Assembly (NCBI GenBank): GCA_023213315.1
Contig: JAKCPI010021922.1
Location: 1-64,000 of the forward strand
DNA: 64,000 bases
Reading direction: 5' to 3'
Source of the DNA: Euborellia annulipes
Lineage: Eukaryota; Arthropoda; Insecta; Dermaptera; Anisolabididae
The position numbers and the translations under genes were made by a program. This document shows positions 45,382 to 57,155 of this stretch, in pieces (the first letter of the stretch is position 1; each line of letters opens with the position of its first letter). The notes under the pieces are model-generated. The model saw only the letters and a list, made by a program, of their open reading frames with translations, did not search any database and was not told the origin of the DNA.

Positions 45382-45742
45382 TGAACTGGAATGACTCAGT
45401 TGTAAAATTCATGTTTGGTCACCAAAATATCCTGGGCAAAGAGGATATAAATAATTTTAGTCCGAAAAAAGTGGTACCGTTATTTAATCTTGCATTAGAA
45501 ATTATTGAAAAACTTTAAATGATTTTATAAAAAGTGGCCAAAAAAATTAATAAATAAAACATAACATAGCTAATTTTTGATGGCTCAGTTGAACCATACA
45601 TCGGCATATTTTTAAATATCGAACTAAAGTGGAAGCAAGGAAAAAAAGAAAAATAATTAGAAATATTTTTATTATTAATACAAGGTAGTATTTATTCAAA
45701 GCTCATGTTATATTACAAACATGTACAAAAAAAATAAAATAC

Positions 45743-46155
45743 CTAATATGAATGTTTACGTTTGATATGCGCTGTGAGAGTTGCTTTCTGTTTAAACCGA
45801 AAAGGGCAAAAATTGCATTGAAATTTAGGCTCAACGCCGCATTCATCAATTAAATGTCTAGTCAAATTAAATTTATATTTATAATCTTTATTACATTTGT
45901 GACAACGAAAGATTTCCTGTAACGAATCATTATGAATAGAATTGATATGACGTTTCACGCAGAATTTCTCAGTGAAACGCGCAGGGCAATGGGGACATGC
46001 AAAGGGCTTATCCGATGGGGTACATTTTAAAAGCATATGTTCTCTTAAAAGAGTAGGCGTAGTGAATTGTAGTCGACATTTAGGACAGTAAAATTTCACT
46101 TCTTCACGTCGATTTTCAGGGATGGTCATAAACTCATCATAAACCCCGAAAGGAT
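45743..46155 (-). CDS. lola: B-class alternative 3' exon B13
   Basis: Four intact fingers, helices 2 to 4: EKFCVKR, YKFNLTR, QKATLTA. Finger 4 is CPFRF without the extra Cys. The linker carries Leu for Ile (NDSLQEIF). The post-stop motif has lost AG (GTACATGTTTG). Confidence 0.88.
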
Positions 46156-46985
46156 CTGTAAAATACAAATATAAACTAGATTTAAATAAAAAAAACTTAT
46201 TTAGGGTGTCTAGAAATAAAAAATAATTAATTTGCTGCTAGATTTAGCATGAGAAAACGAAGGAGAGAAAGAACCCATCTTATAGTTGTAACATACATGC
46301 TGAAGATGGGCACTTTACTCTTATTCTTCATAGGAAAGATAGGAGAAATGGTTGTCATGGGAACAAAATATAAATATTATCAAAAATTTATAAATTTTAC
46401 ACCTATCAGAAACTAAATATATGTCGACACAAAAAATCTGGGGTGACCAGAACAGAGCACAACTCAGTTTTACCAAAGGTAAGAGAAAGCGGTATGTTGT
46501 ACGACCAGGCGCATCGGTATTTTTAAAAATCGAACTGAAATGGAAGCAAGGAAAAAAAAAAGAAAAATAATTACAAATATTCTTCACAGCTCATGTTTTA
46601 TTAAATAATTTTAATGCATAGAGGAGTGTTTACAAATCAATAGATGCAGTAAGATGCAAATTCAAACGTGAAATCTTGCAAAAAAGTCAAGATAATTTAA
46701 TATCGTTGCTATTTACTGTAAATTAATTCAACATAATATAGAAAAACATCTTTCTGGTTGAGGGAATGCAAAGAATACTTTCACAAGAGGCGAGATCCCT
46801 AATAGTATGTTACATCTCAAAGGCAAGAAAATTAAATTTTAAAATTTGCTATATTTTATTTTCTTTATTTGGAAACCATACCAACAAGTGACTTTTAATA
46901 TGACCTCCAATACCAAAAAAAGACGTTAAAAAATATAAAATTATTCGAGGCACCAGGCGTGACGTAACAAAAAATAAAATATTTA

Positions 46986-47395
46986 TTAAGAATGTTTACG
47001 TTTGATATGCGCTGTGAGGCATGCTTTTTGTTTACATCGATAAGTGCAAAAATTGCAATGAAATTTAGGCTCAACGCCGCATTCATCAATTAAATGTCGT
47101 GCCAAATGATTTTTATATTTATAATCTCTATTACATTTGTGACAACGAAAGATTTCCTGTATCGAGTCGTTATGAATATTCTTGATATGATGTTGCATGC
47201 TTCTTTTAGAAGAGAAACGCGAAGGGCAATGGGGACAGCCAAAGGGCTTCTCCTGAGGGGTACATTTTGAAACTAAATGATCTTTTAAATTAGTAGGTGA
47301 TGTGAATTGTAGTCTACATTTAGGGCAATGAAATTTCACTTCTTCACGTCGATTTTCACGAATGGTCATTAACTCCTCATTAACCGAGATAGAAT
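46986..47395 (-). CDS. lola: B-class alternative 3' exon B12
   Basis: Head DSISVNEELMTIRENRREE. Four intact fingers, helices 2 to 4: SKRSMQH, YKNHLAR, QKACLTA. The finger 2 to 3 linker begins IKNIHNDS. A FSSKRSM finger 2 groups it with B14 and B16. Confidence 0.87.
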
Positions 47396-48385
47396 CTGTA
47401 AAATACAAATATAGAGCCTAGATTTAATTTATAAACTAATTTAGGGGAACTAAAAATTAAAAAAAAAATAAATTTAGCTATTTGAAATAAACAACAATTA
47501 AATTGCTACTGGTATTAAAGAATGAGATAATCTAAGAAGAGAAAGAACTCATTAATATTAATAGTTTTTTACACACGGGCTTAAGATGGGCGACGTTTGG
47601 TCCCCGAAACATCCTGGACAAGATGGAAATAACGAATTGTGGTCGGAAAGAAGTTTTGTCTTTATTTCAAAAACAATTAAATAAAATTTTAAAATCGCCA
47701 AGCATCAGTAAAGAAGTTATGAAAAAGAAAAAATTATTTTATTTTAACAACATAGCAAATGAAAGTCGCTTTTATTTAATTAACATTTCATATAATTATT
47801 GATTATATAGATATTTGTTTACATCATTGGGCCCAAAATTTCATTTAAATTATGTAAAAAATTACATCGATCTATTATTAGAGCAGGAGAAGATGCAAAA
47901 ACGGCCAAAAATATATATAAAATTTTCTCAAAACTTCTCGTTAAATTTGTGAAAATCAAAGGTTTATATTTTTGGTGATTTCTGCTTCTTTTCCTTTTGT
48001 ATAACAACAGCCACTGATTTCAGTGATTCAAATAAAAAATAAACTATCATAATAAAAATTTTATCAAATTTTAAAATTAAAATCTTATAAATAGAAGAGA
48101 AAAATAAAAATAACTCCAGTTTTAGTTCTTATTCAAATCTAGAATATAAGCTTACAATTTGTGTTCACTCAATGTTTTGGCCAAGGGTGGCCAACTTTTT
48201 TGAAAGCATGATGCAAATATTAATTTAAAAAAATATATAATAATTGGCACCAGTGATTCAGTGACATCACAACTGATAGCGTGTAGTTTTTAAAATCAAT
48301 GAAATTTTAATTTCATTAGTATAATAGGAGGATGCGAGATGTTGTGCTTATTGGGCCAGTGCCCTATGCCATAATGATCAAATAG

Positions 48386-48792
48386 TTAGTAAGAATGCTT
48401 CCGTTTGATATGCCCTTGGAGGCCTGCTTTCTGTTTACAGCGATAAGGGCAAAAATTGCAATGAAATTTTGGCTCAACGCCGCATTCAATCTTTAGATGT
48501 TGAATCAAATTATGTTTATATTTATAATCTCTATTACATTTCTCACAACGAAAGAATTCCTGTACAGAATCGTTATGAATTGAATTTATATGGCGTTTCA
48601 TGTGTTGTTTATCAGCGAAACGTAAAGAGCAATGGGGACAGACAAAGCGCTTATAGGTACATTTTAAAAATTTATGATGTCTTAACTGAGTAGGTGATGT
48701 GAATTGGAGTTTACATTTAGGACAACGAAATTTCATTTCTTGACGTCGATTTTCAGGGGTGGTCATTAACTCACCATGAATCCAGATAGGAT
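48386..48792 (-). CDS. lola: B-class alternative 3' exon B11
   Basis: Head DPIWIHGELMTTPENRRQE. Four intact fingers, helices 2 to 4: DKQHMKR, YKHNLIQ, QKAGLQG. Finger 3 starts CEKC and the linker is NDSVQEFF. It forms a subfamily with B10 and B9 (the PTQLxHHxxLKC finger 1), and their spacers share tRNA-like and hAT-end relics. Confidence 0.88.
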
Positions 48793-49140
48793 CTGTAAAA
48801 TACAAATATAGACTAGATTTAATTGAAAATCACATTTAGGTTGTCTAGAGAAAAAAAAAAATTAATTTGCTACTGCCTTTAAAGAATGAAAAAATCCAAG
48901 AAGAGAAAAAAACCCATCTAATAGTTGTTACATACATGCTGAAGATGGGCGACGTTTGGTTCCCAAAACAACCTGGACAAAGTGGAAATAATAATTTTGG
49001 CCGGAAATAATTTTTATCTTTTTTCATTTAATAAACAATTTTAGCTTAAATAAAATTTTAAAATGAATCAGAAAAAAAAGTATTTTATTGTAACAAAACA
49101 GGAAAAGTGTTTATTAAAGCTTTTGTGGTTTGAAATATTA

Positions 49141-49230
49141 TTATTATGGGAATTTTTAATTATAGACCAGATTTTTGTATTAAATATTTCATACAAAAAT
49201 GTGGTCTATAATTAAAAATTTCCCTAATAA
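49141..49230. repeat. 90-bp near-perfect hairpin
   Basis: The 40-bp arms 49141 to 49180 and 49191 to 49230 (GGGAATTTTTAATTATAGAC / GTCTATAATTAAAAATTTCC) flank a 10-base loop. One arm alone recurs near 42749 to 42775. Probably a tiny foldback MITE. Confidence 0.75.
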
Positions 49231-49925
49231 CAAAACAGCAAAAGAATGGAAAGTCGCTTCTATTAAATCAAAATTTCATTTAATTATTGATATTATAGAT
49301 ATAAATAAATCGTTTCTATTTGTTTACATCATTTGGGCAACAAATTTCATTTAAATTATGTAAAAAAATTTTATTACAGCAGGAGAAGGTGCAGGAGCGG
49401 CCAAAAATATAAACTAGGTAGAATTTTCTTTGAAAAAAGATAAATTTTTTTCAATCAACGCTCAAATAGACAGTAAATAAGTCAGTCATTTAAAATAACA
49501 AATTTGCGAAATGAGTTTGTGTTTGATTGGGCAAATCTTGGAGTCGAACCAGGACATTCAGGATTTCGCGAAACACTCGTTAATTTTGTGAAAATCGAAG
49601 CTGCTCCTGCTCCTTTTCCTGATGTATAAACAAACAGGGGCTGACTTCAGTGATTCAAATAAAAAGGATAACATACTAATAATTTTATCACTAAAATTAA
49701 AATCTTATAAAGAGAAGAGAAAAATAAAAATAACCCAACTTTTCGTTTTTCTTCAGATCTAGAATATAAGCTTACAATGTGTGTTCATTCAAAGTTTTGG
49801 CCAGGGGTGGCCAACTTTTTTGGAAGGATGGTGCAAATATTAATAAAAAAAAATATATATATATAATAATTCAAGGAACCAGTGATTGAGTGACATTACA
49901 AACAAAAGTCATAATGATCAAATAG

Positions 49926-50338
49926 TTAGTAAGAATGTTTCCCTTTGATATGCCTTTGGAGACTTGCTTTATGTTTACACCGATAAGGGCAAAAATTGCA
50001 ATGAAATTTTGGCTCAACGCCACATTCAACCTTTAGATGTTTATTCAAATTATGTTTATATTTATAATCTCTATTACATTTGTGACAACGAAAGAATTCT
50101 TGTATCGAGTCGTTATGAATATTACTGATATGGCGTTTCAGGTGTGGTTTATCAGTGAAACTTGAAGGGCAATGGGGACAGGCAAAACGCTTATCCCGTC
50201 GGGTACATTTTAAAATTTGATGATGATTTAACTGAGTAGGTGATCTGAATGGGAGACTACATTTAGGACAACGAAATTGCCCTTCTTCACGTCGATTTTC
50301 AGGAGTGGTCATTAACTCATCATGAATCCCGATAGAAT
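49926..50338 (-). CDS. lola: B-class alternative 3' exon B10
   Basis: Head DSIGIHDELMTTPENRREE. Four intact fingers, helices 2 to 4: DKPHLKR, YKHNLNK, HKASLQR; the last His pair reads HIKGKH. A full-length SINE sits within the next spacer upstream. Confidence 0.88.
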
Positions 50339-50640
50339 CTGTAAAATACAAATATAGACTAGATTTAATTAAAAAAACTTATTTAGGTTGTCTAGAGAAA
50401 AAGAAAAAATTAATTTGCTACGGACTTTAAAGAATGAAATAATCCAAGAAGAGGGTTTTGGTCCCCAAAACATCCTGGAAATAATAATTTTGGCCGGAAA
50501 TAATTATCTTCATTTCATAAACAATTTTAGTTAAAATAAAATTTTAAAAAGGATCAGAAAAAAGTTATGAAAAAAAAAAATATTTTATTATAACAAAACA
50601 ACAAAAGAATTGAAAGTCGCTTCTATTTAATTAACATTTC

Positions 50641-50908
50641 GCCCCCGGGATTGGAGTAGTTGGTAACGTGCCTACCTTCTATACCGAACGCCGCGGGTTC
50701 GGACCCCAGGCAGTCCGATGATTTTATTTAAGGCATTTGTATACCAAATGGCTTAAATAGAAATGCCTGGACCCACAATAGATTTATTAAACCATACGAG
50801 TATCGTTAAATGTCTTAAATGGCCTAAGTTGCTGAAAAGACTGTGTGAATGTGAGTGTGACTGAGAAAAAAGTGTGAATGTTTAAAAAAAAAAAAAAAAA
50901 AAAAAAAA
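50641..50908 (+). mobile_element. SINE family S, full length with target duplication
   Basis: Flanked by ATTAACATTTC at 50630 to 50640 and 50909 to 50919. Head GGAGTAGTTGGTAACGTGCC with GCGGGTTCGGACCCC, the standard body, and a long A-tail. It is among the best-preserved copies. Confidence 0.87.
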
Positions 50909-51124
50909 ATTAACATTTCATTTAATTATTGGTAATATAGATATAAATCGCTTCTATTTGCTTACATCGTTTGGGGACCAAATTTCATTTAAATTATGTA
51001 AAAAATTACATCGTTCTTTTATTAGAGCAGGAGCGGCTTAAAATTTAAACTAAGTAAAGCTTTCTTTGAAAAAAGATTCAAATTTTTCCATGCTTTCAAG
51101 GAGAATAATAAAATTTTCCCGAAC

Positions 51125-51397
51125 GGGAGCTTACAAGTATTACGTAACGAAATTTTTTAAGATTTTTGACCCCCCCCCCTCCTCCATGTAATTTCTGGAC
51201 CCTCTCTAGACGTTATGTAACGCTCAAGTGGCCATTTTTATCTAAGTCACAATTATTTTGGGCAAAGTATCGGAAAGTCGCTAAAATACCAGTTGCGTAA
51301 CGCGATGTTCAACCCCTCTCCCCCCTTGTAACGCATGGTAACGTTTTACGAGACCCCCTTCCCCCCAAATTGCGTTACGTAATACTTGTACGCTCCC
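51125..51397. mobile_element. TIR element with GTATTACGTAACG ends, 273 bp
   Basis: Ends GGGAGCTTACAAGTATTACG and CGTAATACTTGTACGCTCCC are inverted, with C-runs and further ACGTAACG-like words inside. It has no coding capacity and is compositionally different from its AT-rich surroundings. Confidence 0.75.
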
Positions 51398-51737
51398 AAA
51401 CGACTCGCTAAATTTGTGAAAATTTCAGGTTATATTTTCAGCTGCTCCTGTTCCATTTGTATCAACAAACAGCCACTTACTAAAGTGATTCAAATAAAAA
51501 GTAGACTATATCATACTAATAATTTTCTCAAATTTTAAAATTAAAATCTTTTAAATAGAAGAGAAAAAGAAAAATAACGCAATGTTTCGTTCTTCTTTGA
51601 CCTAAAATATAAGCTTACAATTTGTGTTCACTCAAAGATTGGGCCAAGGGTGGTCAACTTTTTTGGAAAATATAATAATACAAGGCACCAGTGATTCAGT
51701 GACATTACAAACAAAAATCATAATGATCAAATAGTTA

Positions 51738-52051
51738 CTAAGAATGTTTACGTTTGATATGCGATATGAGGCCTCCTTTCTGTTTACACCGATAAGGGCA
51801 AAAATTGCAATGAAATTTTGGCTCAACGCCGCATACCCACTTTATATGTTGAGCCAAATATTGTTTATATTTAAAGAATTTTTTACATTTGTAACAAAAG
51901 AGCTTATTACGAGGGGTACATTTTAAAAATTTATGTTGATTCATCTGAGTAGGTGATCTGAATGGGAGATTACATTTAGGGCAAGGAAATTGCCCTTCTT
52001 CACGTCGATTTTCAGGGGTGGTCATTAACTCACCAAGAATTCCAATAGGAT
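51738..52051 (-). CDS. lola: B-class alternative 3' exon B9, finger 2 deleted
   Basis: Only three fingers: finger 1 is intact (CPKCNLPF), then KCTPRNKLF joins directly to finger 3 (YKQYLAQ, ending IKWVC) and finger 4 (QKGGLIS). About 33 residues covering finger 2 and the NDSIQEIF linker are missing in frame. It is the only B exon that lost finger 2, and it keeps the C2HC-linker-C2H2 pair. Confidence 0.86.
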
Positions 52052-52743
52052 CTGTAAAATACAAATATAGACTAGATTTAATCTAAAAACTTATTTAGGT
52101 TGTCTAGAGAAAAAAAAAATTAATTTGCTACTGGCTTTAAAGAATGAAAAAATCCGAGAAAAGAAAGAACCCATCTAATAGTTGTTCTAATGTTGTAAGA
52201 TACATGCTGAAGATGGGCGACGTTTGGTCCCCGAAACATCCTGGACAAAGTGGAAATAATAATTTTGGCTGGAAATAATTTTTATCTTTATTTCAAAGGG
52301 GGGGGGAGGGGTTTAAACAATTTTAGTTTAAATGAAAATTTTAAAAGGATCAGAAAAAAGTTTTGAAAAAAAAAAAATATTTTATTATAACAAAACAACA
52401 AAAGAATTGAAAGTCGCTTCTATTTAATTAAATTTTTATCAAATCATTGATAAAGATATAGATCGATTCTATTTGGTTGCATCATTTGGACCTCAAATTT
52501 CAATTTATACAAAAAATTACATTTTTTTTAAACAAAAAAAATAACAGAAAATTACAGAACCACATGTAAACAAATATAAAGTACAGCAGGAAAAGGAGCA
52601 CGAGCAGCCAAAAATATAAACTAGGTAGAGTTTTGTTTGAAAATAGATGGAATTTTTTTCAATCAACACTCACTCAAAAAGGCTGTAAAGAAGCCAGTCA
52701 ATATATCGTTCAAGACTACAAATTTGCGAGATAAGTTTGTGTT

Positions 52744-52815
52744 TGATTGGTCACCTGGAATCGAACCAGGACGTCCCCGCTTTCGCATCGGGCACCCTGA
52801 TTCGACTCCAGGAGC
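52744..52815. other. tRNA-like relic with two opposed T-arm motifs
   Basis: CCTGGAATCGAACCAGG (T-arm of a minus-strand tRNA) and CCTGATTCGACTCCAGG (T-arm on the plus strand) face each other around CCGCTTTCGCATCGGG. No complete acceptor stem forms. A related half copy (GGAGTCGAACCAGGAC) is at 49540 to 49556 in the homologous spacer. Confidence 0.45.
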
Positions 52816-52854
52816 TTAACTTTTGCCCAATTATAAAGTCCGCGATTTTCATAA

Positions 52855-53025
52855 AATTAATGAGACGTTTCGGGAAAATTTTATTATCTATTGTTTCAGT
52901 GAGAATGATCATTCTCGTACAAATACTGGTATGGATGATTATACCAAAATGACTAACTCCGGGACAGTAACAATCTTGAAAAACTGAAGATGGGATAAAA
53001 GATTCTCCGAAATGTCTCATTTTTT
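52855..53025. mobile_element. Foldback element, GAAGATGGG/CGAAATG type
   Basis: TGAGACGTTTCGGGAAAATT and ATTGTTTCAGTGAG at the left are mirrored by TTGAAAAACTGAAGATGGGA and TTCTCCGAAATGTCTCA at the right. Confidence 0.55.
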
Positions 53026-53295
53026 GTGAAACGTATGCTTTTTTGGCTGTTCATGGTTCTTTTCCTGTTGTATAGACAAACAGCCACCGACTTCAGTGAT
53101 TCAAATATAAAGTATATCATAATAATAATTTTATTAAATTTCAAAATTAAATTCTTATAAATATAAGAGAAAATTGAAAATAACGCCAATTTTTTTGGAA
53201 GCATGGTAAAAATTTTAATTAAAAAAATAAATATAATAATTCAAGGCACCAGTGATTCGGTAACATCACAAACAAAAGCCGTAATGATCAAATAG

Positions 53296-53708
53296 TTAGT
53301 AAGGATGTTTCCGTTTAATATGCCCTAGGAGGCTTGCTTTCTGTTTAGTCCGATAAGGGCAAAAATTGCAATGAAATTTTGGATCAACTCCACATTCATC
53401 CTTTAAATGTTGAGACAAATTACGTTTATATTTATAATCTTTATTACATTTGGGACATCGAAAGATTTCCTGTATGGAATCGTTATGAATAGCATTGATA
53501 TGACGTTTCATGTATTGTTTCTCAGTGAAACTCATAGGGCAATGGGGACATGCAAAGGGCTTATCCGTAGGGGTACATTTTAAATGCCTATGTTCTCTTA
53601 AATGGCCACGTGTAGTGAATTGTAGACCACATTTAGGACAATCAAATTTCCTTTCTTCACGTCGATTTTCAGTGATGGTCATTAACTCATCATAAACCCC
53701 GATAGAAT
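53296..53708 (-). CDS. lola: B-class alternative 3' exon B8
   Basis: Head DSIGVYDELMTITENRREE. Four intact fingers, helices 2 to 4: EKQYMKR, YKRNLSQ, QKASLLG, with a distinctive CGLQFTTRGHLREHRHLKC finger 1 and PMSF in finger 2. The first two thirds are nearly identical to B2 (61491). Finger 4 and the 3' flank differ. Confidence 0.88.
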
Positions 53709-54601
53709 CTGTAAAATACAAATATAAACTAGATTTAATTTAAAAACTTATTTAGGCTTTCTAGAGAAATTAATTTGCTATTGGCTGTAAAGAATGAGAA
53801 AATCTAAGAAGAGATTTAATATTTGTAACATACGTGCTGAAGATGGGAGCCGTTTTGTCCCCGAATCATCCTTGACAAAGAGGATATAACGAATTTTGAT
53901 TTTAAAAAATTTTTATCTTTATTTCAGAAACAATTTTACTTCAACTAACATTTTAAGAACATCAAGAAACAGAAAACATTTTTTATTACGGATAAATTTC
54001 AAACAACAACGAAAAAGAAAGAAAACTCGTTTCTAATGGCTTGGATCATTTGGGCCCATTTAATTATTTGAAAAATTACATCCAACTTTTTTTTTTAATT
54101 ACAATAATGGATATTACAGAATCATATATAAATAATTATACAGCTTATTAGAGCAATAATTTAATCCAAAGTTTAAAGTTAAATTCTTATAAATAGAGAA
54201 ACGAAAAAAGTTCTTCTGAGATAGGAAATAAAAACAAATCAAAGTAAAAAAAAAAGTGGTCAAAGAAATTAATAAATAGCACATTTCATAGAGAGATACT
54301 CATTTTGGTTTTACAATTTTCAATTTTTGTTAAAAAAAAATTCAATACGCCAGAGATTCAGTGATGTCACAAACCTGTACAAAAAAAAAAAAATACTTAA
54401 TCGGAATTAACTTTAAACTGTTAACCGTTGGCTTTAGTTGTAACATTATTACAGGAGAATAAAAAAAAGTATATAACTCATTTCTGATGATGACACTTGT
54501 ATCGAAATGCGTATAAAGTGTTAATGTTAAATAAATAAATCATTGAAACAAAAAACCTTGCGTATCATACTTAGATTTAATTCAAATTCTCCTATTAAAA
54601 C

Positions 54602-55002
54602 TTAATTGGAATGTTTACGTTTGATATGCGCTAGGAGGTTTGAGTTCTTTTTAAACTTATAATTGCAAAAATTGCATTGAAATTTAGGTTCAACGCCACA
54701 TTCATTATTTAAATGACGATTCAAATCACTTTTATATTTATAATCTTTATCACATTTGGGACAGCGAAAGAATTCCAGTATCGAATCGTTATGAATAGAA
54801 TTGACATGGCGTTTCAAGTGATGTTTCTCAATGAAACGAAAAGGACAATGGGGACAGGCGTATGGTCTACATTTTAAAAGCATATGTTCTCTTAAATGAG
54901 TAGATGATGCGAATTGTAGACTACAATTAGGACAAGGAAATTTCATTTCTTCACGTCGATTTTCAGGAATGGTCATTAACTCATCATAAACCCATAGAGA
55001 AT
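54602..55002 (-). CDS. lola: B-class alternative 3' exon B7
   Basis: Head DSLWVYDELMTIPENRREE; finger 1 CPNC intact. Fingers 2 to 4: EKHHLKR, YKSDLNR, KNSNLLA. Finger 4 is CNFCNYKFKKN, shared only with B5. Finger 3 matches B32. About 200 bp of extra sequence separates the stop from the post-stop motif at 54350 to 54390. Confidence 0.87.
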
Positions 55003-55262
55003 CTGTAAAACACAAATATAGACTAGATTTAATTTAAAAACATATTTAGGATTTCTAGAAATAAAAAAAAAATAGTTTCCTATTGGCATTAATGAATGAA
55101 GAAAATTGAAAAAGAGAAAGAACCCATCGAATAGTTGTAACATGCAGAAGATGGATACTTGTCTTTTGTATTTCATACGAAAGATAAGAAAAATTATTGT
55201 CATGGGAACAAAATATAAATATTTTTGTCCGAAATAATTTTTATCTAATTTTAAAGTCAAGG

Positions 55263-55585
55263 AGTCCACGGGCTTGGTGTATGGGTTAGCGTGCTAACCT
55301 CGTATACCAAAAGTCGCGGGTTTGGCTTCCCAGGCAGTCCGATGATTTTATTTAAGTCATTTGGATACCAAATGGCTTAAATAAGAATTAATTATTTCAA
55401 GATAAGGAAAAATAAAAATAAAAACTGTTCCCCTTCTAATTAGTTTAAATAAGAATGCCTGGACCCCAAATATGTATATTAATCAATAACGGTCTTTTAT
55501 GGCCTGAGTTGTCGAAAAGACTGTGTGAATATGTGAGTGAGTGTGAATGAGAAAAAAGTGAGTGTTTTTTTGTAAAAAAAAAAAG
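55263..55585 (+). mobile_element. SINE family S with a ~62-bp internal insertion
   Basis: AAGTCAAGG flanks both sides (55254 to 55262, 55586 to 55594). After TGGCTTAAATAAGAATT about 62 extra AT-rich bases end in a second TTTAAATAAGAATG, then the body resumes with CCTGGACCCC. The duplicated TTAAATAAGAAT suggests template slippage or a secondary insertion. Confidence 0.8.
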
Positions 55586-55812
55586 AAGTCAAGGGACAGA
55601 AAAAATTTTTATTAAGAATAAACATTAATACAGAAAATGAAAAGCTTCTTGGCTTGTATCATTTCGGGGTCAAAATTTCATTTATATAAAAAATTACAAG
55701 ATTCTTTTTTTTACAATTACAATAATGCAGATTTCAGAATCATACTGGGTGTATAAACAAATATAGGCCTACAGAATATTATTATAAGGTAGTTTGCTGG
55801 GTAAATGAGATT

Positions 55813-56070
55813 GGAGTCGGCAGGAATAAGAATCGAACAGCTTTACACTTTATTCGAGACAAACGTTTCGGCAACCATAACAGCCACCATCTTCAGTGCC
55901 AATGAAACTTTCTTAGAGTGTCCCTGTTCTATTATTATATATGACAGGGGCAACTTAAAAAACTTACATTAGCATTGAATATGGCGGCTGTTATGGTTGC
56001 CGAAACGTTTGCCTCGAATAAAGTGTCAAGGTGTTCGATTCATTTCGTTGGTCTTATTCCTCCCGGCTCC
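55813..56070. mobile_element. Foldback element with CGAAACGTTTG core, ~258 bp
   Basis: GGAGTCGGCAGGAATAAG / CTTATTCCTCCCGGCTCC at the ends; ATTCGAGACAAACGTTTCGG and GCCGAAACGTTTGCCTCGAA, plus CATAACAGCCACCATCTTCA / GGCGGCTGTTATG, inside. Confidence 0.8.
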
Positions 56071-56498
56071 TATACAGTATATTAAAGTCTTCTAATAATT
56101 TAATCAAAGTTAAAAGTTAAATCTTTTAAATACCAGTAGAAGAAAAAAATAAAAATAATACGACTTTTTCTTGAGAGCTATATGACCCTTTATCAATGGT
56201 GTGTAAAAAAAAAAATTAAAAAATGTTAAGGAAATTTTTTAATTATTAAATTTTTTTAAAAATTAAAAAAATTTTTTTTAAAAAAAAAAATTATAAAAAA
56301 AAAAAAAAAAAAAAATATAATAAAATAAAATCAGAGAAAAGGATTAAAAAAAAGGTGTTAAATTAAATTTTGTATTACAATTTTCAATTTTTGTTCACTC
56401 AGGTATGGTTAAGTGTGGTGTAAGGTTTGTTAAAAAAAAAAAAAATAGAATAATTCAATGGGCCGAAGTCACAAACCTGCACAAAAATATAAAAAAAC

Positions 56499-56905
56499 TT
56501 AATTGGAATGTTTTCGTTTGATATGCGTTGTGAGGTTTGATTTCTGTTTAAACCGAATAGAGCAAAAATTGCATTGAAATTTAGGCTCAACGCCACATTC
56601 ATCATTTAAATGACGTTTCAAATCACATTTATATTTATAATCTCTTTTACATTTGTGACAGAAAAAGATTTCCTGTATAGAGTCGTTATGAATATGACTG
56701 ATATGGCGGGATAGGTGATGTTTCAAAATGAAACGCAAAGGGCAATGAGGACAGGCGTAGGGCCTAGAGGTATCACATTTTAAAATTACATGTTCGCTTA
56801 AATCAGTAGATGATGTGAATTGTAGTCTACATTTAGGACGAAATTTCACTTCTTCACGTCGATTTTCAGGGAAGGTCATTAACTCATCATAAACCCCGAA
56901 AGGAT
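56499..56905 (-). CDS. lola: B-class alternative 3' exon B6, finger 1 lacks a Cys
   Basis: KFRPKCRLQF lacks the first finger 1 cysteine. Fingers 2 to 4: LKHHLSR, YKCDLKR, QKSNLTT; finger 3 is CHKCKRDY preceded by IFFC. Linker HISHIHNDS as in B28 and B30. A very T/A-rich, low-complexity stretch lies downstream. Confidence 0.87.
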
Positions 56906-57155
56906 CTGTAAAATACAAATATAGACTAGATTTAATTTAGAAACATATTTAGGATGTCAGATAATTGAATTTAAATAAAATAATCTGGTGTGACTGTTGG
57001 TACAGCATACAACTTTCCCTTACCTTTGGTACCTTTGGGGAGTTAACTTAAATATAAAATTTCAACCTCTTACAAGGAACACGTTCCAAGGTGCCAACGC
57101 CAATTTGGTTTTCTTGAGCTTATTTGAGTCAGTTTCGATTAGTTATTAGTCATTT

